Shown here: one piece after another, positions 58,077-64,000 of the stretch
How the letters are laid out: the number at the start of each line of letters is the position of its first letter
How positions within the stretch are numbered: position 1 is the stretch's first letter
Origin: Pandoraea iniqua
GTDB lineage: Bacteria; Pseudomonadota; Gammaproteobacteria; Burkholderiales; Burkholderiaceae
Assembly: GCF_902459685.1 (NCBI RefSeq)
Contig: NZ_CABPSF010000004.1
Coordinates: 1-64,000 of the forward strand
DNA: 64,000 bases
Reading direction: 5' to 3'
The notes under the pieces: model-generated
Told to the model about the DNA's origin: nothing
Databases searched by the model: none
What the model saw: the letters and a program-made list of their open reading frames with translations, nothing else
Position numbers and translations under genes: made by a program

Positions 58077-59894
58077 TCAGTGTCCGGCATCCACGTTGAG
58101 GCGTCCGCTCGCGAAGGCCACCTCGAGTTCTCCCGCAGGCAGGGCTTTCGACACCAGCCAGCCCTGGATGGAATGGCAGCCGCGATCGATCAGCATCTGC
58201 CGTTGTTCTTCGGTCTCCACCCCTTCAGCGACCGCCGACAGACCCAATTCGCGTGCCAACCCCAGAACGGCCGTCACAATCGTACGGTCGTTCGGTGACG
58301 TGGGCATGTCTTTCACAAAGCTGCGGTCGATCTTGAGCGCCGAGAGCGGGAATCGCTTCAGATAGCCCAGACTCGAATAGCCGGCGCCGAAGTCGTCCAC
58401 GGCAAAGCGCACGCCCAGCGTCTGCAATTCGCGCAAGACGAGGTTGGCCTGCTCCGGGTCGCGCATCAGCACGCTTTCGGTAATTTCAAGTACCAGCCGA
58501 TGGCCTTCCACGCCGGAATCGGCAATCGCTTGCCACACCAGACTCGGGAACGACGGATGGTGGAACTGCTGCGCCGAGACGTTGACCGACATGTACAGCC
58601 CGTCGAGCCGGGTGCTGCCCCAGCGGGCGAGCTGCATGCAGGCGGCGCGCAGTGCCCAGCCGCCGAGCAGGTTGATCAGGCCGTTGGCTTCGGCCAGCGG
58701 AATGAACTCTGCGGGCGAGACCGGGCCGAGCGCCGGATGCCAGCGCATCAGCGCTTCCACACCCTTCACGTTGAGCGTGATCGGGTCGCAGATCGGCTGA
58801 TAGTGCAAACTGAATTCGCCGTTGTGAATGGCCTCGAACATGGCCGATTCCAACGAGAACGCCTTCCGGTGCAGGTCGCCCAGATCGTCCGTGTAGACGA
58901 ACAGACCGTTGCGGCCGCGATCCTTGGCGCAATACATGGCGGCGTCGGCGTGCTTGATCAGCAGGCCGGCCGAATCGCCGTGTTGCGGGAAGAACGACAC
59001 GCCGATGCTCGTGGTCAGGTGCAGCAGTTGGTCGCCGACCTGAAACGGCTGCTGTACCGCAGAGAGCAGGCGCTTCATGATGCCGCCGAGCGCTTGTTCG
59101 TTGTCGCAACCGGGCAACACCAGCACGAACTCGTCGCCCCCCATGCGGGCGGCCATGTCGGTTTCGCGAATCTGGGCGATCAGGCGTTGGCCCGCGTCGC
59201 GCAGCAACTGGTCGCCCACATCGTGGCCGAGCGAATCGTTGACCTTCTTGAAACCATCGAGATCGAGCAGGGCGACGGCAAAGTTCGGGCCGCCTTCACG
59301 GGCGTGCTGAATCGCCTCGGTGATGCACTGCTGAATATATTGGCGATTGCCGAGCCCGGTCACCGCATCGCGCACGGCCAAGTCGGACAGGCGGGCTTCG
59401 TTTTCCTTGAACGCGGTGACGTCTTCCCCTTGAATCAGGAAGGTGGCAGGCGCGCCGGCGATACGAGGGGTGTACTGGGCGATGCGAAGCCGCATCCAGA
59501 TGCGATCGGTCAGACCGCGCAGCAGTCGTACGGTGCACTGCTGGGGACCGAGGGTCTGGGCGGCGGAAAAGGCATCTTGCAACAACGGCACATCTTCAAT
59601 GCCGGTCAGCTCCATGAGCGTCGCGTGATCGATGTACTCACGCGAGTACTCGAGCAGGCGAAGGGAGGCATCGGCAATGAAAAGGAAGCGGCCGTCGGCC
59701 GCGACATGTGCCGAGAGTCCGCCGGTCAGCTCGACCAGCGCCCGGGACAAAGCCGGGGCCGGTGCCGGGGCGCTAACCTCGGCGAGTGCCGGTGCCAGGG
59801 TCGACGGTTCGACCAAAGGCACACCGGCTGGGAGTCGATCTGAACTCATTGTTGTTGTCTGTGCATGCTTCACGTCGAGCGCGACGCCGCTCAT
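58077..59894 (-). CDS. GGDEF-EAL dual-domain c-di-GMP enzyme
   Basis: A 605-residue protein with, in order, a PAS-like domain (about 60-170), GGDEF at 252-256 (ARMGGDEFVLVLPG) and EAL at 380-382 (GVEALMRWHP). Both signature motifs look intact (also DDFGAGYSSLGYL), so it may make and break c-di-GMP. No membrane segments, so it is cytoplasmic. The start at 59894 has a GGGAAG site; an in-frame ATG at 59849 lacks one. The leader has a perfect -10 element and a stable hairpin. Likely first gene of an operon with the HDOD gene. Confidence 0.93.
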   Translation of the reverse strand: MSGVALDVKHAQTTTMSSDRLPAGVPLVEPSTLAPALAEVSAPAPAPALSRALVELTGGLSAHVAADGRFLFIADASLRLLEYSREYIDHATLMELTGIEDVPLLQDAFSAAQTLGPQQCTVRLLRGLTDRIWMRLRIAQYTPRIAGAPATFLIQGEDVTAFKENEARLSDLAVRDAVTGLGNRQYIQQCITEAIQHAREGGPNFAVALLDLDGFKKVNDSLGHDVGDQLLRDAGQRLIAQIRETDMAARMGGDEFVLVLPGCDNEQALGGIMKRLLSAVQQPFQVGDQLLHLTTSIGVSFFPQHGDSAGLLIKHADAAMYCAKDRGRNGLFVYTDDLGDLHRKAFSLESAMFEAIHNGEFSLHYQPICDPITLNVKGVEALMRWHPALGPVSPAEFIPLAEANGLINLLGGWALRAACMQLARWGSTRLDGLYMSVNVSAQQFHHPSFPSLVWQAIADSGVEGHRLVLEITESVLMRDPEQANLVLRELQTLGVRFAVDDFGAGYSSLGYLKRFPLSALKIDRSFVKDMPTSPNDRTIVTAVLGLARELGLSAVAEGVETEEQRQMLIDRGCHSIQGWLVSKALPAGELEVAFASGRLNVDAGH

Positions 59895-59925
59895 CTGCTT
59901 CCCCGTTCAGGCAAACGCGCTCATG

Positions 59926-59943
59926 GCCGGACCTTGGTCCGGC
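59926..59943 (-). promoter_or_regulatory. Leader hairpin of the GGDEF-EAL gene
   Basis: GCCGGACC and GGTCCGGC form an 18-bp perfect palindrome 32 bp upstream of the start codon, within the predicted 5' untranslated region. It could be an operator or an RNA hairpin. Confidence 0.45.
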
Positions 59944-59966
59944 AGGTGTCCGATGGATTGTGGGCC

Positions 59967-59972
59967 ATTATA
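59967..59972 (-). promoter_or_regulatory. -10 element of the GGDEF-EAL gene
   Basis: A perfect TATAAT on the minus strand, 73 bp before the start codon. The -35 at 17 bp (CCAAAA) is poor. Confidence 0.5.
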
Positions 59973-60022
59973 GCCAAAGACGCCAGCGATTTTGGTGGCT
60001 GCAACCCCCGTTTCATGCCGCT

Positions 60023-60055
60023 TTCCACAGGTTTTCCCTTGTGGGTTTTTTTCTG
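60023..60055 (+). terminator. Plus-strand terminator-like hairpin without a known gene
   Basis: ccacagg...ccttgtgg pairs with one bulge and is followed by seven T's on the plus strand. Both flanking genes run on the minus strand, so this would end an unannotated plus-strand transcript, if real. Confidence 0.45.
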
Positions 60056-60407
60056 ACAAGAGGACGGGATATTTTTCCTGCGCCACACCTGCCGTCTGGC
60101 CCATAACTGCCTCGCGAACGGCGTCTTTGCACGATGCCGGCCGGTACTGCCAAGCGTTATCGCGCGAGCGCCAGTCTACCCAAGCGCGAGGCATTTGCGT
60201 GCGTTCGAATCATGGATTTTGTCATTGCGATGCAACATCGCAAATCGCGCCGGGAGGAATCGATTCGTAGGAATACCCATCGGTGCGCATCCATTCTCAT
60301 GAATGCCTATGGGCCTACTCACGGCGTGGGAATAAAGGAGGGAAGGCGGGGCGGCGGCGGGAGATGAAGCGGGACTCCGGCGGCAGCGTGGCCGAAGTCC
60401 TGAGAAA

Positions 60408-61154
60408 TTATTGATGCGTCGGGCTTGCGTGGCTCTCGTGGCCCTCGTGAGCCAGCGACCACGCGATGCAGGCCCGCGCCAACGCGGCAGAGGCATCCAG
60501 ACCAAACCGCGCCAGCGGCGTTTCGCACATGGCCAATGCCACCGGAATCTCCGTGCAGCCGAGAATGACGCGCTGTGCACCGGCCGCCAGCAAAGGCTCC
60601 ATCGCCATGGCCAGCGCCTCGCCGCCACGGCGGATCTCGCCCGCCTTGGTCAGGCGGATCCCCTCGTTGACCAGCGCCTGCTGGGCAAGCGGTTCGGCCG
60701 CCGAGACAAAGTGGTAACCCAGCGCTTCAAGCCGCGGACGATAAACGTTGGCGTGATGCGTGCCTTCGGTCGCCATCAACGCGATGGGGGACCCCGGGGC
60801 GACGCAACGCGACAGTTCGCCCGCCACGGCATCCACCACATCCAGCACCGGCAGGTGCGTACGGGTGCGCAACGCTTCCAGCCACGCATGCGCCGTGTTG
60901 CAGGCAATCGCAATGCAGCCTGCGCCCGATTGTTCCAGTGCGTGAACCCCATCCATCATGCCGTCCAACGGCGACGCGCCATCGCGCAGCAACGCCTCGG
61001 TACGGTCTGGAATCTGCGGCACGGAATACAGAATGAACGGGATGTGATCCTGATCCCGGTCCGCCGGGTGCTGATCGACGATCTTGCGGCACAGGTCGAT
61101 CCCCGCAGCGGGCCCCATGCCGCCCAGAATGCCAAGCGTAGCGTGCGTGTTCAT
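60408..61154 (-). CDS. Aspartate/glutamate racemase family protein
   Basis: A 248-residue PLP-independent racemase-type enzyme. Both catalytic cysteines are present: Cys84 in IACNTAH and Cys199 in LGCTEIP, with the N-terminal GILGGMGPAAG phosphate/substrate loop. The family includes aspartate and broad-specificity amino-acid racemases. Two genes up on the same strand are an amino-acid-binding protein and an FAD D-amino-acid oxidoreductase, so a role in D-amino-acid interconversion is likely. The Ser/His tail is unremarkable. Confidence 0.88.
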   Translation of the reverse strand: MNTHATLGILGGMGPAAGIDLCRKIVDQHPADRDQDHIPFILYSVPQIPDRTEALLRDGASPLDGMMDGVHALEQSGAGCIAIACNTAHAWLEALRTRTHLPVLDVVDAVAGELSRCVAPGSPIALMATEGTHHANVYRPRLEALGYHFVSAAEPLAQQALVNEGIRLTKAGEIRRGGEALAMAMEPLLAAGAQRVILGCTEIPVALAMCETPLARFGLDASAALARACIAWSLAHEGHESHASPTHQ

Positions 61155-61192
61155 GATGGTGGCAATGCAACTGACTAATAGAAGTGATGCTT

Positions 61193-61239
61193 CGGCTGTC
61201 CGGAGGCGGCGGCTATTCTCCCTCCCCCGGACAGCCGAC
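61193..61239. terminator. 12-bp hairpin between binding-protein and racemase genes
   Basis: tcggctgtccgg (61193-61204) and ccggacagccga (61228-61239) are perfect complements with a 23-base loop. On the minus strand it is 17 bp past the binding-protein stop; no U-tract follows. It probably protects the abundant upstream mRNA and allows partial read-through. Confidence 0.5.
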
Positions 61240-61255
61240 TGACGGCGTTACCCGA

Positions 61256-62158
61256 TCAGTCGTACGCCTTCGTGACCGGATCCTTGAACATGGCGCGCAT
61301 TTCTACCGTCATCGGGTAGTTCATGTTCTGGTTCTTCGGCGGCACCGGCTGCGTGAACCACTTGTTGTACAGCTTCTCCATTTCGCCCGACTTTTCCATA
61401 TCGGCGATGACCGTGTTCACGATCTTGGTGAAGGCCGGATCATCCTTGCGCAGCATGCACGCATAGTTTTCGAACTGGAGGTTCGGGCCGACGATCTCGT
61501 AACCCTTGGCTTCTTCCGCCGGCAGGGCGGCGCGCTGACCGTACAGCAGCGGCTCGTCCATCACGAAGGCCACAGCACGGCCTTGCTTGACCGTCAGGAA
61601 GCCGTCCGAGTGCTCCTTGGTCTGAATCAGGTTGAAGCCGATCTCGCCCTTCTTGCCCGACAGAATGCGGTCAGCCGTGGTGCCGGCCGTCGTCGAAATG
61701 GTCTTGCCCTTCAGGCTGTTCAGGTCGGTGATGCCCGAACCCGTCTTCGCAATCATCTTGATCGAGTACAAGAAGATGTTGTGCGAGAAGCCGACTTGCT
61801 TCGCACGCTCGAAGGTGTGCGTGGTCGAGCCGCACTCGAGATCGATCGTGCCGTTTTGCATCAGCGCGATACGGTTCTGCGAGGTGATCGGCGTTTCGGT
61901 GATCTTCACGTTCGGCAGGTTCAGGTCTTTCTTGACCGCGTCGACAATCTTCAACGCGATTTCCTGCGAGTAACCGATCGTCTTGCCCGCGTTGTCCGTG
62001 TACGAGAACGGAATCGACGATTCGCGCACCCCGAGTGCGATCACGCCGGTGTCCTTGATCTTCTTGAGCGTTCCGGTCAGTTCCTGCGCGCTGGCAGTGT
62101 GCGCGAACAGGCTGGCGGCAGCGCTGACGAGCAGCAGAGGGGCAAACAGCTTCTTCAT
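61256..62158 (-). CDS. ABC transporter amino-acid-binding protein (GltI/AatJ type)
   Basis: A 300-residue periplasmic protein with a clear signal peptide (MKKLFAPLLLVSAAASLFA...ASA-QE, cleavage near 24) and a type II substrate-binding fold: VIALGVRESSIPFSYTD, GYSQEIALKIVDAV, IDLECGSTTHT. These match glutamate/aspartate binding proteins of the GltIJKL class. No permease or ATPase genes are adjacent in the window, so the protein must use a system encoded elsewhere or be an orphan. It may be co-transcribed with the racemase gene. Confidence 0.92.
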   Translation of the reverse strand: MKKLFAPLLLVSAAASLFAHTASAQELTGTLKKIKDTGVIALGVRESSIPFSYTDNAGKTIGYSQEIALKIVDAVKKDLNLPNVKITETPITSQNRIALMQNGTIDLECGSTTHTFERAKQVGFSHNIFLYSIKMIAKTGSGITDLNSLKGKTISTTAGTTADRILSGKKGEIGFNLIQTKEHSDGFLTVKQGRAVAFVMDEPLLYGQRAALPAEEAKGYEIVGPNLQFENYACMLRKDDPAFTKIVNTVIADMEKSGEMEKLYNKWFTQPVPPKNQNMNYPMTVEMRAMFKDPVTKAYD

Positions 62159-62327
62159 GGTCTCAGTCCTATAGGAACAAATGGTGCGGTGGTCCGCACC
62201 GTTGGAATATCAAACCAAAATTACTGATACAACCAGACACGCCTTCCCAACGGTCCCCGTGGGAGTGATCAAATTCTTGCCGGCCGACGATCGGCCCGGA
62301 AGGCTCGTCATGTTCGGCCACCGCGCA

Positions 62328-63584
62328 TCACGCGGCCAGACGGGCAAACCCTGCCAGATCGACGGCCGGGCGCTCGCCATCGATCGCGTTGGCGATGACG
62401 CGTGCCGCGCCCATCGACAACGTAAAACCCAAACCGCCGTGGCCCACGTTCAGCCACAGATTCCCCAGCCGTCCCGCACGGCCCAGAATCGGACGCCCAT
62501 GCGGCGTGGCCGGACGCATGCCCGTCCACTCGAGCGGCGCATGCGCACCGCGCAGCGCCGGGAACAAGTCGCCCGACAGCGAACGTAAGGCGTCGATGCG
62601 ATGTTCGGCAATCCGAAAGTCGTAGCCGACCAGATCGGCGATGCCCGCTACGCGCAGATGCTCGCCCAGACTTGCATACACGACTTTGTTGTCGGCATCC
62701 GTCACCGACACCTGCGGGCGCGCATCGACCGGTGCGTCGCGATACGTCAGGCTGTAACCCTTGAGCGGATACAGCGAAACCGATTCGCCCACGGTGCGCA
62801 ACAGCGGCATAGCGGCCAGACCGTTGGCGACCACCACGGCGTCGACGTCGATGTCGCCCGAGCGGGTGCGCACGGCGCGCACAGTGTCGCCACGCACGTC
62901 AAAGCCGGTAACCTCATGCTCGAAGCGCAACGAGCCGCGTGCATGGGCGCCGACGAGCCGCGCCAGTTCCTTGCACAGCAACTGACAATCGCCGGTGCCT
63001 TCGCCGGGAGTGTGAATCCCGCCGGCCAGTTCGCCGGCAATCTTGCCCAAGGCGGGTTCCAGCGTGGCGCAGGTGGCGGCGTCGACGCGGCGTTGTGCGT
63101 AGCCGAGGCCGTTCGCCAGTTCGAGCGAACGCTCCGCGGCGGCGAGCTTGGCAGCGTCGCGATACACCACGAGTTTGCCGCTCAGCCGATAGTCGAACGA
63201 CACCGACTCCTGCGAGAGAAATTCCAGCATCACTTCGCGGCTATGCAGCCCGAGTGAGAGCAGACGCAATGTCGAGCTGGCATTGGCCTGCGTGTTGCAG
63301 TGCTTCACGAACTCGAGCGACCAGCGCCAGAAGTCCGGATCGAACGAAGGCTTGATTCGCAACGGGCCGGTGCGCGAGAACAGCAGCGACGGCAGTTGCG
63401 AGAGCACGCCCGGCGCCGCCAGCGGCGACACGTAGCCGTAGCTCAACTGGCCGCCGTTAGCGAAGCTCGTGCCCAGACCCGGTCCGCGCCCGCTGTCGAT
63501 GACCGTGACCTCGTGGCCGGCGCGCAGCAACTGATACGCGCTGGCGAGGCCGACGATGCCCGCCCCGATGACTCCAATATGCAT
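62328..63584 (-). CDS. D-amino-acid dehydrogenase (DadA-like FAD oxidoreductase)
   Basis: A 418-residue FAD protein opening with the Rossmann motif MHIGVIGAGIVGLASAY, followed by ELVSRPGHEV-type contacts (GHEVTVIDSG), SFANGGQLSYGYVSPLAAPG characteristic of DadA, and a C-terminal FAD segment (GHGGLGFTLSMGAAR). It oxidises D-amino acids to keto acids and passes electrons to the respiratory chain. The start at 63584 is where the dinucleotide-binding strand begins; 44 upstream codons overlap the promoter. It precedes the binding-protein gene by 169 bp and is divergent from a LysR gene. Confidence 0.9.
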   Translation of the reverse strand: MHIGVIGAGIVGLASAYQLLRAGHEVTVIDSGRGPGLGTSFANGGQLSYGYVSPLAAPGVLSQLPSLLFSRTGPLRIKPSFDPDFWRWSLEFVKHCNTQANASSTLRLLSLGLHSREVMLEFLSQESVSFDYRLSGKLVVYRDAAKLAAAERSLELANGLGYAQRRVDAATCATLEPALGKIAGELAGGIHTPGEGTGDCQLLCKELARLVGAHARGSLRFEHEVTGFDVRGDTVRAVRTRSGDIDVDAVVVANGLAAMPLLRTVGESVSLYPLKGYSLTYRDAPVDARPQVSVTDADNKVVYASLGEHLRVAGIADLVGYDFRIAEHRIDALRSLSGDLFPALRGAHAPLEWTGMRPATPHGRPILGRAGRLGNLWLNVGHGGLGFTLSMGAARVIANAIDGERPAVDLAGFARLAA

Positions 63585-63737
63585 GACGATCAATAACAAC
63601 CAAAAACACAGTGAATAGCAAGGCGGAAAATATTCGCGGCAGCAGGACGGGGACCCCGCCGCAGGCGCTTTCTCCACGGCCTTTGTTACGCAGTGTAGAT
63701 CGATAAAAATCGCCAACCTATGCGGTTTTGAGGCAGC

Positions 63738-63754
63738 ATATGTCTTTTAGCTAT
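63738..63754. promoter_or_regulatory. Candidate LysR box between the dehydrogenase and LysR genes
   Basis: ATA-N11-TAT (63738-63754), containing the T-N11-A core of LysR sites, is centred in the A+T-rich part of the 214-bp divergent gap. Confidence 0.4.
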
Positions 63755-63798
63755 AGGGTCGGCGCGACGCGCGGCTCACCACAGAGGCGGCAGCAGGC

Positions 63799-64000
63799 AT
63801 GAAATTGCGGCATATCGAGACGTTTCGCGCAGTGGTTCTGACAGGCTCGGCCAGCGGCGCGGCGCAACTGCTCAACGTCTCGCAACCGGTGGTCTCGCGC
63901 GTGCTGCAACACGCCGAACAACAACTCGGTTTCAAGCTGTTCGATCGCGTGAAGGGCCGCCTCGTGCCCACGGCGGAAGCGCGCAGGCTCTATCCCGACG
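63799..64000 (+). CDS. LysR-family regulator (partial, runs off the window)
   Basis: The first 67 residues of a LysR protein: MKLRHIETFRAVVLTGSASGAAQLLNVSQPVVSRVLQHAEQQ... with a complete helix-turn-helix. The effector domain lies outside the window. It is divergent from the DadA-like gene with 214 bp between and probably controls it. Confidence 0.9.
   Translation, partial: MKLRHIETFRAVVLTGSASGAAQLLNVSQPVVSRVLQHAEQQLGFKLFDRVKGRLVPTAEARRLYPD

Larger units (their letters stand above)
59895..60407. other. 513-bp intergenic region upstream of the GGDEF-EAL gene
   Basis: Besides the promoter and palindrome near the GGDEF-EAL start it holds a plus-strand hairpin with a T7 run at about 60023-60055. 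Nothing credible as a protein gene is seen. No intrinsic terminator for the converging racemase transcript was recognised. Confidence 0.4.

Overview
The window looks like a stretch of chromosome from a GC-rich betaproteobacterium of the Burkholderiaceae, most likely Pandoraea or a close relative. This is inferred from the gene content (SOS-induced imuA-imuB-dnaE2 cassette, DUF3563 small protein, DUF2848/GntR/amidase operon, ribB under an FMN riboswitch, GDT1-type exporter under a manganese riboswitch) and from protein similarity recalled from memory; no search was run. There is no sign of prophage, insertion sequence, integron or CRISPR array. The content is mostly housekeeping and catabolic genes with some accessory modules.

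Layout: 0-3 kb has tRNA-Thr(CGU), fbp and an aspartate carbamoyltransferase with an extra N-terminal helix-turn-helix-like segment, all on the minus strand. 2.9-8.1 kb (plus) has a LysR regulator, a one-chain aconitase-superfamily hydro-lyase with its swivel domain placed first, an MFS transporter and a small methyltransferase, a possible uptake-and-conversion module for an unknown acid. 8.2-15.2 kb has divergent metR/metE, pepN and a DUF4136 lipoprotein. 15.3-16.1 kb has a GDT1/UPF0016 exporter behind a yybP-ykoY Mn(II) riboswitch. 16.3-26.8 kb is a purine catabolic block: guaD, a purine permease, an adenine deaminase-like enzyme, xdhC-xdhB-xdhA and a divergent LysR gene. 26.9-33.6 kb has dsbB, a DUF2848-GntR-amidase operon, a CPA2 antiporter and a thioesterase. 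33.7-34.8 kb has ribB with its FMN riboswitch.

35.0-39.8 kb is a copper-tolerance locus: copZ and copA face away from each other, each with a CueR-type promoter (19-bp spacer), followed by an endonuclease/exonuclease/phosphatase-family gene and cueR. 40-43 kb has a DUF3563 microprotein and a Fur-boxed TonB-dependent receptor. 43.2-46 kb holds a small secreted protein and a CsgG/DUF4810/DUF799 lipoprotein operon. 46-48 kb has an NTF2-like protein and mntH. 48.3-54.3 kb is the mutagenesis cassette under a near-perfect LexA box. After an orphan HigA-like antitoxin and a urate/xanthine permease come an HDOD-GAF and a GGDEF-EAL signalling pair (56.5-59.9 kb), then a probable D-amino-acid module (Asp/Glu racemase family, amino-acid binding protein, FAD D-amino-acid dehydrogenase, divergent LysR gene cut by the window end).

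A recurring oddity is short-period tandem repeats, often beside or overlapping stop codons or inside coding linkers: 7 bp x5, 9 bp x4 twice, 10 bp x3, 11 bp x5, 12 bp x3, 13 bp x4-6, 14 bp x2 and 19 bp x2. Starts below were chosen by ribosome-binding site, family alignment and signal peptide; many differ from the longest possible open frame.
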